Shown here one piece after another: positions 8,079 to 17,443 of a stretch of DNA of 64,000 bases (within the stretch, counting starts at the first letter, position 1; every line of letters starts with the position of its first letter). This DNA is from Candidatus Coprenecus merdigallinarum. Its GTDB lineage: Bacteria > Bacteroidota > Bacteroidia > Bacteroidales > UBA932. The stretch spans positions 16,337 through 80,336 of the forward strand of contig DVGV01000008.1 in the NCBI GenBank assembly GCA_018712545.1, given 5' to 3'. A program made the translations under genes and the position numbers. Under the pieces are notes generated by a model. It worked only from the letters and a program-made list of their open reading frames with translations. It searched no databases and was not told the DNA's origin.

Positions 8079-11000
8079 CTACAGCCATCTTCCGTCACCT
8101 GCTCCGGCAGCCTTGACAGCGGCGTCGGTTACGGTGAAGTCTCCGTTGGCCGGATCAGCCAGAGGGCTGGCCGTGAGGACAGCTCCACCGTTGGCTATGG
8201 CCGTGGCCTCATCCATATCCGAGAACCATTCTTCATGGAAGTTGTAGAAGAAATTGTTGGATATGTTTACGATATTCTCGGAGGAGGTGTTGCTGTGCAC
8301 AAACGGGTAATTGCTGCTGAGCATGTCGACGAAGATATTGTTCGAGATGGTTATTCCTCCGGAGACAGCTGCTCTGATGCGGGCAAATCCGTTGGAGTTT
8401 CCTCCTGTGATGTTGTAGAATGTATTGTTCGATACGACTACTCTGCTGACTCCGGCTACATCGGCATCGATGCGGAAGAGGTCGCGGCTGCCGTTGTAGA
8501 CGGTGTTGTTCATCACCGTGAGGCTGCCGGCCGCGCCCTTGCGGATGTCGAAGGAGCCCTGGCCCGTACCCATGTCGTGAATCAGGTTGCCGGTGAACTC
8601 TACGTCACCTACGGAGGATGTCTCCTTGCTGACATAGATGAGGGATTTGCCGTATCCGGATATTTCGCAGTTCCGGACACTTACGGATGCTGATGCTGTC
8701 TCTCCGTCTACATCCTCGATGAAGTTTCCGACAGCTTCGGAAGCACCGTCAAAGTGGATGCCTGAGAGATAGAGATTTCCCAGTCCTGCACCGATCTTAA
8801 TGCCGCCGATGACCGTGACATCGCCGTTTCCTCTGAGGGTGAGGTCGGCTGTGGCGGTGTAGACTCCGTCCTCGGAGAATCCGTTGGCTCCGGCAGTACG
8901 GAAGTCATAGGTGCCGGCGTTGAGGGTAAAGTCAGTGGCTCCGGAGGCTATGGCGTTGACCAGCTCTTCCATGGTGCTGACCTCTATGGAGGATGCAGGA
9001 GGCATGTCGGCCTGAGGATTCCATCTCGGGTCTCCGACCTGCTTGGCCATCAGAACCGCATTGGTGAGGGTGAAGTCTCCTCCGTCAATGTCTGCGACAG
9101 GGCTGGAAGGCAGTACGGCTCCGCCGTTTGCCGTGGCTGTCGCCTCGTCCATGTCTGAGAACCAGTCCTCGTGGAATCCGAAGAAGTAGTTGTTGGCCAC
9201 ATTGACCGTATTGGCGCTTACAGTGTTGTCGTGAACGAAGGGATAGTTGCTGCTCATCATGTTCAGGAAGAGGTTGTTGGAGATGGTCACTCCGCCTGCT
9301 ACGGTAGCCCTGATGCGTGCAAATCCGTTGGAGTTTCCTCCGGTTATGTTGGCGAAAGTGTTGTCGGCGATTACGAAGCTGCTCATTCCTGCTACATCGG
9401 CGTCCGCGCGGAACATGTCGCGGGAACCGTTGTAGATGGTGTTGGCCTGTGCCGTAAAGCTGCCTACGCTTCCTTTACGCATGTCGAAGGAGCCCTGACC
9501 GGTGCCCATATCGTGGATGAGGTTGCCGGTGAACTCGATGCTGCCGATCGACGAGCTGGCCTTGCTTACATAGATGACGGACTTGCCGTATCCGGAGATT
9601 CCGCTGTTGCGTACGATGACGGACTGGGCGGCAGTCTCGCCGTCCACGTCCTCGAGGAAGTTGCCTATGGCTCCGTTGTTGCCGCTGAAGCTGATGCCGT
9701 CGAGTGTGATGTTGCCTGCGCCGGATGCCAGCTTGAAGGCTCCGATAACTGTTACGTCACCGTTTCCTGTGAGGGAGAGGTCGCTGGAGACGCTGTAGAC
9801 TCCGTCCTCGGAGAGACCTGTGGCTGTGACGGATGTAAAGTCGTATGTGCCGGCCTCAAGAGTGAGCTCTGTAACGCCTGCGGAGAGGGCGTTGAACAGC
9901 TCCCCGACAGTGGCTACGGATGTTCCGCCGCCCTGTCCGCCGGAAGAGAGGACAGTGAGGGATGCGTAGCCTGCGGAGGACTGTGTGTTGTAGATGTCGC
10001 CTTCAGCGGGATTGGCGAATACTCTTACGGAGTAGCCGCCAGCCTGCAGGAATCCGGTCTGGCTTGCGGGAATCACATAGGATGTACCGTCACTCACAGT
10101 CTCGCTGGCTCCGTTGTTGAAGCTGACTGAGTAGGAACCGGCGTTCTCAACAGGTGTCCAGGAAACGTTGATGTCGGTGGCCTGACCCTGTGTCATCATT
10201 GCGGGTTCGAGGGTTACTTCAGGAGCTGTCAGCGCGGTATTGACCTGAGCTGTGTCATTGGACCATGCCAGCGATTCGATTGCAATGGGGCCGGAGGGGT
10301 ATAGGTAGATGGAAGCCTCCTCGGCTATGTCGGTGACGATGATCTTCTGGATGTTGCCCATGTTGACGTTGGTGGCTGCGCCTCCCTTGACCGTGCCGTC
10401 GAGGGACACGACTACGTGATTGCCGGTCAGGTCATCATAGTCGGCTGTCCTGATGAGGACGGAACCGGGCTTGTTGACCCTGAACTCTACTGCACCGGCC
10501 GAGGGGACGCCTGCGCGGCTTACCTCAGCGGCTGCGGTGAACTTGAGCAGGCCGTCCTCGAAGAGCACTGCGTTCTCTTCCGATGCGATGATGCGGAGCT
10601 GGTCCTTGACCTGAGTCACGTCTATCTCGCCGTTGAAGACGGCACCGTCCGTGAAGTCCCATGTCTTGGTTCCTTCGATGAGGGTCAGGTTGTTGTCGAT
10701 GGGAGGCTCCACGTATTCTACCAGCCAGCGGGGGTCACCTGTCCGCGATGCGATGAGGTTGGCATTGGTAAGGTTGAATATGAGGCCGACGGAGTTGAAA
10801 CAGGGGTCGGTGGCGAGCACTCCGCCGCCGCCGGCAGTAGCTGTGCCTTCGTCACACTTGGTTGTGAAGAAGGTCTCGGCTACATTGTAGAAGTAGTTGC
10901 CGCCGAATGACATCTGGTCTGCTCCGAGGTTGGCGTCACTGGCGCTGATGAGGGTGGAGTAGCCGGTCATGTTCAGGAAGAGGTTGTCGGTGATTTCCAC

Positions 11001-12353
11001 AGATCCGGCGGGAGCGGCTGCGCGGATACCGATGACACCCCTGTTGTTGGTGGAGTTGTCAGCGGTGCAGAGGCTCATTATTGTGTTGTTCTTCAGGGAA
11101 ATCTTTCCGCTGAGGGTTACGTCGGCATCGAGACGTATGAAGGTCCTGAATCCATTGTAGACAGTACTGTTCTGGATGGTCACATTGCCGAGGGTGGTGG
11201 TTGCCTGACGTATGTCGAAGCCGTCGCCGCCGGAACCCTGGATGTCATAGACAGTACAGCCGTCCATGATGTAGTTGTTGAGGGTCATGCCCTGGCCCCA
11301 CTCGTACATGATGCCCTTGGAGTATCCGGTGACGGTACAGTTCCTGTATGTGATATTGCCTATCTGTACATCGGAGAGTCCGCCGCCGTTCTTGAGCTGG
11401 ATAAGGAAGCCGTTGGAGTATCCGTTGCCGTTCCACTCGATGCCTTCGCTGTAGAAATGGTCGAGGGAGGCGGTGTTGATGTGCACCTCGCCGAGGATTA
11501 CAGGACGCGTGCCGTCAGCTGTCTCCTCACCGTAGATCTCCATGTCGCCGAGCAGGTCCGCCTGCCCCAGGTCGTATGGCGAGCCGTCCATGGTAAGTCT
11601 TACCTTGGGAGCCTTGTCCGCGAATGCGGCCTGCAGTCCTGCGAGGTCGGAAACGACAGCCTCACTGCCGTCGAATGCGGGCATGGTGTAGAGGTCGAGC
11701 TCGCCTCGGTTGGCGCTGAGGTAGTACAGTCCTACCGTATAGTTGGTCGAGGGAGTCAGGCCGGAGACAGTGGCTGTGCCTGTGTTGATGTCGGCCTCAG
11801 TGAGGTCGTACCTGTTCTCCACGCCGTCACGGGTAGTGTAGAGGATGTGGGTTACCTCGGGATCCTGATCCCATGCGATGGAGATCGAACCGGATGTCCT
11901 TTCGGTCACTTCGGGGTTGAGGTTGCTGGCTACGGCATATGTCTCGACGGGGTCGATGGAAACGGACCACTTGGAGGGATCCTTGCTGCCGTCGGATACC
12001 TGGGCCTGTACGCGGAAATAATACCTCTGGTCAGCCTCGAGTTTTACACCATAGGGCACTGAGTCTGCCGATACGGTGTAGCTCTGCACTCCGGCGATGA
12101 GCTCGCCGCTCTTATTTTCAAAGATGTTGGTGTCCTTGCGGATCTGCAGGGCGAACAGGTCGGAGCCCGTTACGAGGTCCCAGCTGAAGAGTACGCTGTC
12201 ACCGTTCGAGATGCTGGTGGTAAGGTTCAGCGGCTCGAGACAGCGGGTGAGATCGAGTGCGGTGATCTCGTCTGCGACGCTGGTGCAGGAGTGGATGGCC
12301 GCTCCGAGTATCAGCGCTGCTGCTATTGATATGTTTCTGAATAACTTTTTCAT
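8079..12353 (-). CDS. Three-module beta-helix surface lipoprotein (DUF4957/DUF5123-like) with FN3 domains
   Basis: 1424 residues. Lipoprotein signal with lipid Cys at residue 23 (AAIHSC), followed by acidic residues (TSVADEI), compatible with export to the cell surface. About residues 35-225 are two fibronectin-III-like domains. Three right-handed beta-helix modules follow: about 233-545, 808-1118 and 1121-1424. Each begins with a short strand-turn unit, carries repeated NNTF/NNLF strands, and closes with a GDPRW or GDGRW sequence. Modules two and three are closely alike (SGYGKS, NLIHDMGTGQGSFD, GGNSNGFARIRA, NYPFVH). Between modules one and two lie a beta-sandwich region (about 555-705) and another FN3-like domain (about 715-800). 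It is adjacent to SusCD and probably binds or cuts pectin at the surface. No confirmed catalytic residues can be named. Confidence 0.8.
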   Translation of the reverse strand: MKKLFRNISIAAALILGAAIHSCTSVADEITALDLTRCLEPLNLTTSISNGDSVLFSWDLVTGSDLFALQIRKDTNIFENKSGELIAGVQSYTVSADSVPYGVKLEADQRYYFRVQAQVSDGSKDPSKWSVSIDPVETYAVASNLNPEVTERTSGSISIAWDQDPEVTHILYTTRDGVENRYDLTEADINTGTATVSGLTPSTNYTVGLYYLSANRGELDLYTMPAFDGSEAVVSDLAGLQAAFADKAPKVRLTMDGSPYDLGQADLLGDMEIYGEETADGTRPVILGEVHINTASLDHFYSEGIEWNGNGYSNGFLIQLKNGGGLSDVQIGNITYRNCTVTGYSKGIMYEWGQGMTLNNYIMDGCTVYDIQGSGGDGFDIRQATTTLGNVTIQNSTVYNGFRTFIRLDADVTLSGKISLKNNTIMSLCTADNSTNNRGVIGIRAAAPAGSVEITDNLFLNMTGYSTLISASDANLGADQMSFGGNYFYNVAETFFTTKCDEGTATAGGGGVLATDPCFNSVGLIFNLTNANLIASRTGDPRWLVEYVEPPIDNNLTLIEGTKTWDFTDGAVFNGEIDVTQVKDQLRIIASEENAVLFEDGLLKFTAAAEVSRAGVPSAGAVEFRVNKPGSVLIRTADYDDLTGNHVVVSLDGTVKGGAATNVNMGNIQKIIVTDIAEEASIYLYPSGPIAIESLAWSNDTAQVNTALTAPEVTLEPAMMTQGQATDINVSWTPVENAGSYSVSFNNGASETVSDGTSYVIPASQTGFLQAGGYSVRVFANPAEGDIYNTQSSAGYASLTVLSSGGQGGGTSVATVGELFNALSAGVTELTLEAGTYDFTSVTATGLSEDGVYSVSSDLSLTGNGDVTVIGAFKLASGAGNITLDGISFSGNNGAIGNFLEDVDGETAAQSVIVRNSGISGYGKSVIYVSKASSSIGSIEFTGNLIHDMGTGQGSFDMRKGSVGSFTAQANTIYNGSRDMFRADADVAGMSSFVIADNTFANITGGNSNGFARIRATVAGGVTISNNLFLNMMSSNYPFVHDNTVSANTVNVANNYFFGFHEDWFSDMDEATATANGGAVLPSSPVADIDGGDFTLTNAVLMAKQVGDPRWNPQADMPPASSIEVSTMEELVNAIASGATDFTLNAGTYDFRTAGANGFSEDGVYTATADLTLRGNGDVTVIGGIKIGAGLGNLYLSGIHFDGASEAVGNFIEDVDGETASASVSVRNCEISGYGKSLIYVSKETSSVGDVEFTGNLIHDMGTGQGSFDIRKGAAGSLTVMNNTVYNGSRDLFRIDADVAGVSRVVVSNNTFYNITGGNSNGFARIRAAVSGGITISNNIFVDMLSSNYPFVHSNTSSENIVNISNNFFYNFHEEWFSDMDEATAIANGGAVLTASPLADPANGDFTVTDAAVKAAGAGDGRWL

Positions 12354-12371
12354 CGGAAAATAATTTGACTG

Positions 12372-14189
12372 TTAGTATCCGTAGTCGTTTACAAGGTATC
12401 CCTGACCGTTGGTGAGGGTGATGTCGAAGATGGGCCAGAACTGACGCTCGTCAGGGTTTCTCTGGTACATGGCTTCGATGGTTTCGGATTCGAGGTGCTC
12501 GGGGCTGATGTATTCCTCCTCGAGAATCCACTGGCTGCCTTCAGGGTCGGTCTCGGCCTCGGCCTGGGAGAATCCCCAGAAAGTGAGGCCCATGCCGTCC
12601 TCATTGTAGCAGTAGTAGATGTCTCCGGTCTGGCGGAGCCATGAGAACTTGCCGGTGCGGTTGGCAAGGGCGTTCATGTCTGCCTTCGCCTCGTCCATCT
12701 TGGACTTGAGCATGTTCCATCTGATGAGATCCGCCTTGCGGAGGAATTCGCCCACGAACTCGAGGGCTCTCTCGTCTACGATGGCGTTGAAGATGTCGTC
12801 TTTTGAGGAAAGACCGGCCACATATGTCTCGGCCATTGCCTCATTGCCTGTGTAGGCCCTTCTCCTTACCTGAAGCAGATAGTCCTTGGCCACCTGGGTC
12901 TGTCCCAGCTCATTGGCAATCTCAGCGGCCATCAGTAGAATGTCGGAGTATCTCATTACCACAGGCTTGATGCCGTCATCGTTACCGCCGCCGAAAGGCT
13001 GTGCGTCCATCCACTCGAAGCGGTATTTGCCGAAGTACCACATGTCTATGCCCGCAGGTTCCTGGCTGTCATCTACCCAGTCGTAGTTGATGCAGCTGAT
13101 GTCGCGGCGTACGTCCTGAGGCTCATATTTGAAATAGAACGAGGGTACCGGCCCCGCGTCACCTCCGCGGCTGGCTGCCGTTCCGATGTAGGGTGAGCTT
13201 TCGTGGCTGCCTGCGAACGTGTAGTTCCATCTGCCGCGGCCGTCGCTGAAGGGAATCACGTAGAGTATCTCGTTTCCTGCAGTCAGGTCGAAGTTGTTGA
13301 AGTTGTACCACAGGTCGCGGTAGGAGGATACGAGATGCGCCGTACCGCTGTTGATGGCCAGCTGGAGATATTCGAGGGCCTTGGGGTAGAGTACGCTCTT
13401 CTGGAGCTGGGGCTCGTTGGTCATGCGGATGCTTCCGATATTGCCGGTGCCGACCATTCCGTCATCGGGACGGAGGGCGTAGCCGGAGGCTGCCAGGGCG
13501 ATACGGGCATAGAGACCGCATGCGAAGGCTTTGTTGACCCTGTCGGTAGTGGCGGTCTGCGAGGACTCGTTGGGCCAGTAGAGGTAGTCGATGGCTTCCT
13601 CGAGGTCCTTGAGAATCTGTACGTAGATGGTGTCGCGGCTGGTCTTGGCCATGAAGATGTTGTCGGATGTGATGGGCTCGAAACGGGCGGGCACGTCTCC
13701 CCATGCTTTTGTGAGGTCGTAGTAGATCATGGCTCTGAGGGTCAGGGCCTCTCCGAGGAGGTAGGCCATCTCAGGGCGGTTCTCGACATCACCGTATGCG
13801 CGGAGACCCTCGATGGCCAGATTGGCTCTCTCGATGCCTACGAACATCTCGTTGTAGGGACCGTTGTCGAGGTTCATCTGGGTGTTGTTGGTGGTGGGGT
13901 CGTACTGAGTCAGCTGCTTGCCGGTGGTGTTGGTCCCGTTGTACCACTCGATATCGGTGTTGAAGCCGTACCAGGGGAGGAAACGGCCGCGGTAGTTGTT
14001 GGTGTGGCCGAAAGTCTCCGCGATGGAGAAGATTGCGTACTCTGAGAGGGTATAGTCCGAGTAGACGTTGGTCTCGTCTGCAGCCGACGGCGCTTTCACG
14101 TCGAAGAACCCGTCCTCGGAGCAGGAGGACAGCGACATTACGGCTGCGGCTGCGAGCATGCTTGCGAATATCTTGATATTTGTTTTCAT
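12372..14189 (-). CDS. SusD/RagB-family surface glycan-binding lipoprotein
   Basis: 605 residues. Lipoprotein signal ending SLSSC (lipid Cys about residue 23) followed by SEDG, an acidic surface-export-like signal. SusD features include the N-terminal NVYSDYTLSEYAIFSIAETFGH region, tetratricopeptide-like helices (LLGEALTLRAMIYYDLTKAWGDVP) and the C-terminal VDERALEFVGEFLRKADLIRW block. It partners the SusC-type transporter encoded 12 bases upstream and binds oligosaccharide, here probably oligogalacturonide, as a lid on the barrel. Specificity for pectin is inferred from the neighbouring enzymes, not from the protein itself. Confidence 0.95.
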   Translation of the reverse strand: MKTNIKIFASMLAAAAVMSLSSCSEDGFFDVKAPSAADETNVYSDYTLSEYAIFSIAETFGHTNNYRGRFLPWYGFNTDIEWYNGTNTTGKQLTQYDPTTNNTQMNLDNGPYNEMFVGIERANLAIEGLRAYGDVENRPEMAYLLGEALTLRAMIYYDLTKAWGDVPARFEPITSDNIFMAKTSRDTIYVQILKDLEEAIDYLYWPNESSQTATTDRVNKAFACGLYARIALAASGYALRPDDGMVGTGNIGSIRMTNEPQLQKSVLYPKALEYLQLAINSGTAHLVSSYRDLWYNFNNFDLTAGNEILYVIPFSDGRGRWNYTFAGSHESSPYIGTAASRGGDAGPVPSFYFKYEPQDVRRDISCINYDWVDDSQEPAGIDMWYFGKYRFEWMDAQPFGGGNDDGIKPVVMRYSDILLMAAEIANELGQTQVAKDYLLQVRRRAYTGNEAMAETYVAGLSSKDDIFNAIVDERALEFVGEFLRKADLIRWNMLKSKMDEAKADMNALANRTGKFSWLRQTGDIYYCYNEDGMGLTFWGFSQAEAETDPEGSQWILEEEYISPEHLESETIEAMYQRNPDERQFWPIFDITLTNGQGYLVNDYGY

Positions 14190-14201
14190 ATCTGTGTCTT
14201 G

Positions 14202-17200
14202 TTAGAATGTCAGGTTGATGCCGAATACGAATCCTATGCTTCTGGGATATGCGGAATAGTCCACACCAGGAGAGAGGGGAGTGTCACGCCTTGTGTCCAC
14301 CTCGGGGTCGAAGCCGGAGTAGTTGGTCCAGCAGAAGAGGTTGGTGCCGGTGGCGTAGATACGGAGCTTGCGGATGTATGCCTTGCTGGTCCATTTCTCG
14401 GGGAAGGTATAGCCTATGGTGGCTGACTGGAGTCTCAGGTATGAGCCGTCCTCCACGGCCCAGTCGGAGAACACTGCGTTTCCGACGGCGGGGGACCACA
14501 TGGTGGTTCCGGCATTCATGGCCGCGAGTGCTTCGGGATCCGTTACGAGCTCACCGGTCTTCCAGTCAATGTTGGTCCAGCGGTTTTCGACGTTCATCAT
14601 CTGGATGAGGTTACGGTTGTAGTATTTTCTGGACGATGTGAACTCGATTTTGTTGGCATTGTAAACGTCGTTGCCGTAGCTGTAGGCGAAGTTGGCGGAG
14701 AAGTCCACTCCGTAGACATAGCCTGAGAGGGAGAAACCGCCGGCGAACAGGGGATTTGCATCGCCTATGACTTCCTTGTCGGCTGTGGTGATGACGCCGT
14801 CACCGTCGAGATCCTTGAGCTTGAGGGCGCCTGGACGGAGGTAGTCGGAGCCGATGATGGCTGAGGCGTCAGCCACACCCTCTTTCAGTACCCACTCACC
14901 GTCGATGTAGTTGAAGTCATCCACCTCATAGCGTCCGTCATTGCGGTAGCCGTACATGGAACCGATAGGACGGCCTACCTCTACGATGTAGTCGGTGCCG
15001 ATCTCGGTCGAGGCCCACTGTGTGGCGTACTCGATGCGGTCAAGACCTCCGAGGGAGGTTACGCGGTTCTGGTTGAAAGATATGTTGGCGTTGAAGCTCA
15101 GGTCGAAGTTCTGCTTGCGTACGATCGGGAGGTTGAGGCTGACCTCGATACCCCTGTTGCGGGTCGATCCGATGTTGCGGTACTGGGTCTCGTAGCCGCT
15201 GCCTGCGATGGGGAACTCGATGAGCAGGTCCTTGGTGTCGTTCTGGTAGACCTCCACAGAACCTGCGAGGCGGCCCTGGAAGAAGCTGAAGTCGAGACCG
15301 ATGTTATGTGTCATGGTGGTCTCCCACTTCAGGTCGGGGTTGCTCATTACCGTACCTGTGGTGTAGTAGGTGTTGCCCATGCTGATCCAGGATGTGGAGC
15401 TTCCGTTGTAGACGCGGTTGATCTGGTTGGCGGGAATGTTGTTGTTGCCTGCGGTACCGTAGCTGTAACGGAGTTTCAGCTCGTCCAGCCATCCGCTGGC
15501 GCCCTGCATCCAGGGTTCTGCCGAGATACGCCATGAGGCGGCTGCCGAAGGGAAGAATCCCCAGCGGTTGCCGGGACCGAACTTGGAGGAGCCGTCTGCA
15601 CGGAATGTGGCTCCGATGGAGTAGCGGCGGTCAAATTCGTAGTTGGCCCTGATGAATCCGGAGAGCAGCCTGTCCTCGGGGTCGTAGTAGTCCTCGTAGG
15701 AAATGGGAGTACCGGTGCTCATGAAGTTCCATGCCATGTCAGAATCAAACGAGGCGGGGAAATTCTCGACCATGGCTGTGATCTGGTTTTCCTTGGTGAT
15801 GATCATCTCCTCGCCGAGAATGAAGTTGAGGACATGCCTGTCGTCCTTGATGATGTCGGAGAAGTCATAGCTCAGGGTGTTGGTGTTGCGGTATCTCTGG
15901 TATGAGCGGTCGGTGTAGCGGGAGGCGGGCAGGTTCTTGTATGTGGCGGTGTTGGCCACATAGTAGGTCGTAAGGCCGTAGAAGCGGTTGTCCTTCTGTC
16001 TGAAGTCCTGCAGACCGCCTTCTATCTTGAGACGGAGATTGGGGAGGATCTCCCAGGTCATGGCCGCATTGGCGTTCCACTGGGTGCGGATCCTCTTTGT
16101 GTCGTTGTCGGCTACTGAAAGAAGCGGGGGGGCGTTGTCGCCGTAGTCCTCCTCAAGGTCGACATTCTGGATAGAGGAAGAGATGGGTATCGGGGTGTAG
16201 GATACGGCGTGTTTCAGACGTCCGTTGCCGGAGGTCGAGCCGGCGTCGTTCATGGAGTTGGCGCCGGAACCGCGGGTCTGCATGTTGCTGTAGCGTACGT
16301 TCACGTCGAAAGTCAGGGCCTTGACGGGCTTGAACTGTGCTTTCAGGTTCAGGTTGTCGCGGGAGTATGAGGAGCCGATCATGATGGCCTGGTCGTCCAT
16401 GTGGGCGTACCCCAGGGTCCATGTGTAGTTCTCTCCGCCGCCGGACAGGGTGATGTCGGTGTTCCAGGTCTGGCCTGTGTTCCCGAAGACCATGCCGACC
16501 CAGTCGTTTGTGGGCAGACCGTAGTAGAGGTCGATGTCGTCGAAGCTTCCGAAGTAGGGCTCGTAGTTGTCGGTGATATTGTCCCTGATCATGCCCAGCT
16601 CGTACTGGAACTTTACGAAGTTCTCGGAGTCCATGGTGCGGATGGCGTCACGGTTCGCCATCCATTTCTGACCGTAGTAGGCGTTGACACTGACAGTGAT
16701 CTTGCGTCCCTTCTCGCCGCTCTTGGTAGTGATGATGACCACGCCGTTCGCACCGCGGGATCCGTAGATGGCTGTCGAGAATGCATCCTTCAGGACGTCC
16801 ATCGAGAGAATCTCGGATGCGGCTATATCGTTGATGTTGTCAACAGGGAAACCGTCTACGATATACAGAGGTGAGGAGTCCTGGGTGATAGAGCCGCCGC
16901 CGCGGACACGTATCTTGATGTCGGCATCGGGGTCACCCTCCGTGGTGGTCACGGACACACCGGCCATTCTTCCGGTCAGGGCCTGGGATACGCTGGTTAC
17001 GGGCTGTTCGGTGATTTTTTCGCTGCTGATTGACGATACTGAGCCGAGAAGGTCGCGGCGCTTTACAGTGGCGTAGCCGATGACTACTGTCTCGTCGAGC
17101 ATTGTGACGTCTTCCTCCATCGTCACGTCGATGGTGGTGCGTCCGTTTACCGGAATGGTAAGAGTCTTCATTCCGATGAAGATAAACTGCAGGCTGGAGG

Positions 17201-17408
17201 TATTGATGTCAGGCACTTCGATGACATACGAACCGTCCAGGTCTGTCTGAGTTCCAACAGTGGTTCCGTCGACAATGACGCTGACGCCGGGCAGGGGCTC
17301 ACCGTTTATGTCGGAGACCACTCCTTTCACTTCCTGTGCGTACAATGCCGTGGACATGCACAGCAGTGCCGCCAGAAGAAAGCAGAGCTTTGAAGATAAT
17401 TCTCGCAT
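14202..17408 (-). CDS. SusC/RagA-family TonB-dependent outer-membrane transporter
   Basis: 1068 residues. Signal peptide (residues 1-24, ALYAQ), a carboxypeptidase-regulatory-like domain (about 26-105, VKGVVSDINGEPLPGVSVIVDGT), then the plug (about 115-230) with the SusC-type SRGANGVVIITTKSG, and a 22-strand barrel ending in GINLTF with terminal Phe. It imports oligosaccharides using energy from TonB-ExbBD. It starts 35 bases after the PL1 gene and ends 12 bases before susD. No STN anti-sigma domain is visible at the N terminus, so regulation by a FecR/sigma pair is not indicated. Confidence 0.96.
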   Translation of the reverse strand: MRELSSKLCFLLAALLCMSTALYAQEVKGVVSDINGEPLPGVSVIVDGTTVGTQTDLDGSYVIEVPDINTSSLQFIFIGMKTLTIPVNGRTTIDVTMEEDVTMLDETVVIGYATVKRRDLLGSVSSISSEKITEQPVTSVSQALTGRMAGVSVTTTEGDPDADIKIRVRGGGSITQDSSPLYIVDGFPVDNINDIAASEILSMDVLKDAFSTAIYGSRGANGVVIITTKSGEKGRKITVSVNAYYGQKWMANRDAIRTMDSENFVKFQYELGMIRDNITDNYEPYFGSFDDIDLYYGLPTNDWVGMVFGNTGQTWNTDITLSGGGENYTWTLGYAHMDDQAIMIGSSYSRDNLNLKAQFKPVKALTFDVNVRYSNMQTRGSGANSMNDAGSTSGNGRLKHAVSYTPIPISSSIQNVDLEEDYGDNAPPLLSVADNDTKRIRTQWNANAAMTWEILPNLRLKIEGGLQDFRQKDNRFYGLTTYYVANTATYKNLPASRYTDRSYQRYRNTNTLSYDFSDIIKDDRHVLNFILGEEMIITKENQITAMVENFPASFDSDMAWNFMSTGTPISYEDYYDPEDRLLSGFIRANYEFDRRYSIGATFRADGSSKFGPGNRWGFFPSAAASWRISAEPWMQGASGWLDELKLRYSYGTAGNNNIPANQINRVYNGSSTSWISMGNTYYTTGTVMSNPDLKWETTMTHNIGLDFSFFQGRLAGSVEVYQNDTKDLLIEFPIAGSGYETQYRNIGSTRNRGIEVSLNLPIVRKQNFDLSFNANISFNQNRVTSLGGLDRIEYATQWASTEIGTDYIVEVGRPIGSMYGYRNDGRYEVDDFNYIDGEWVLKEGVADASAIIGSDYLRPGALKLKDLDGDGVITTADKEVIGDANPLFAGGFSLSGYVYGVDFSANFAYSYGNDVYNANKIEFTSSRKYYNRNLIQMMNVENRWTNIDWKTGELVTDPEALAAMNAGTTMWSPAVGNAVFSDWAVEDGSYLRLQSATIGYTFPEKWTSKAYIRKLRIYATGTNLFCWTNYSGFDPEVDTRRDTPLSPGVDYSAYPRSIGFVFGINLTF

Positions 17409-17443
17409 AAGACGATTTGTTTGTATGGTTAATAAATGAAAAT

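Noticed and set aside
8079..9950. Assembly duplication of the beta-helix modules
   Set aside because: The two copies differ at many positions at both DNA and protein level, so they are diverged paralogous modules.
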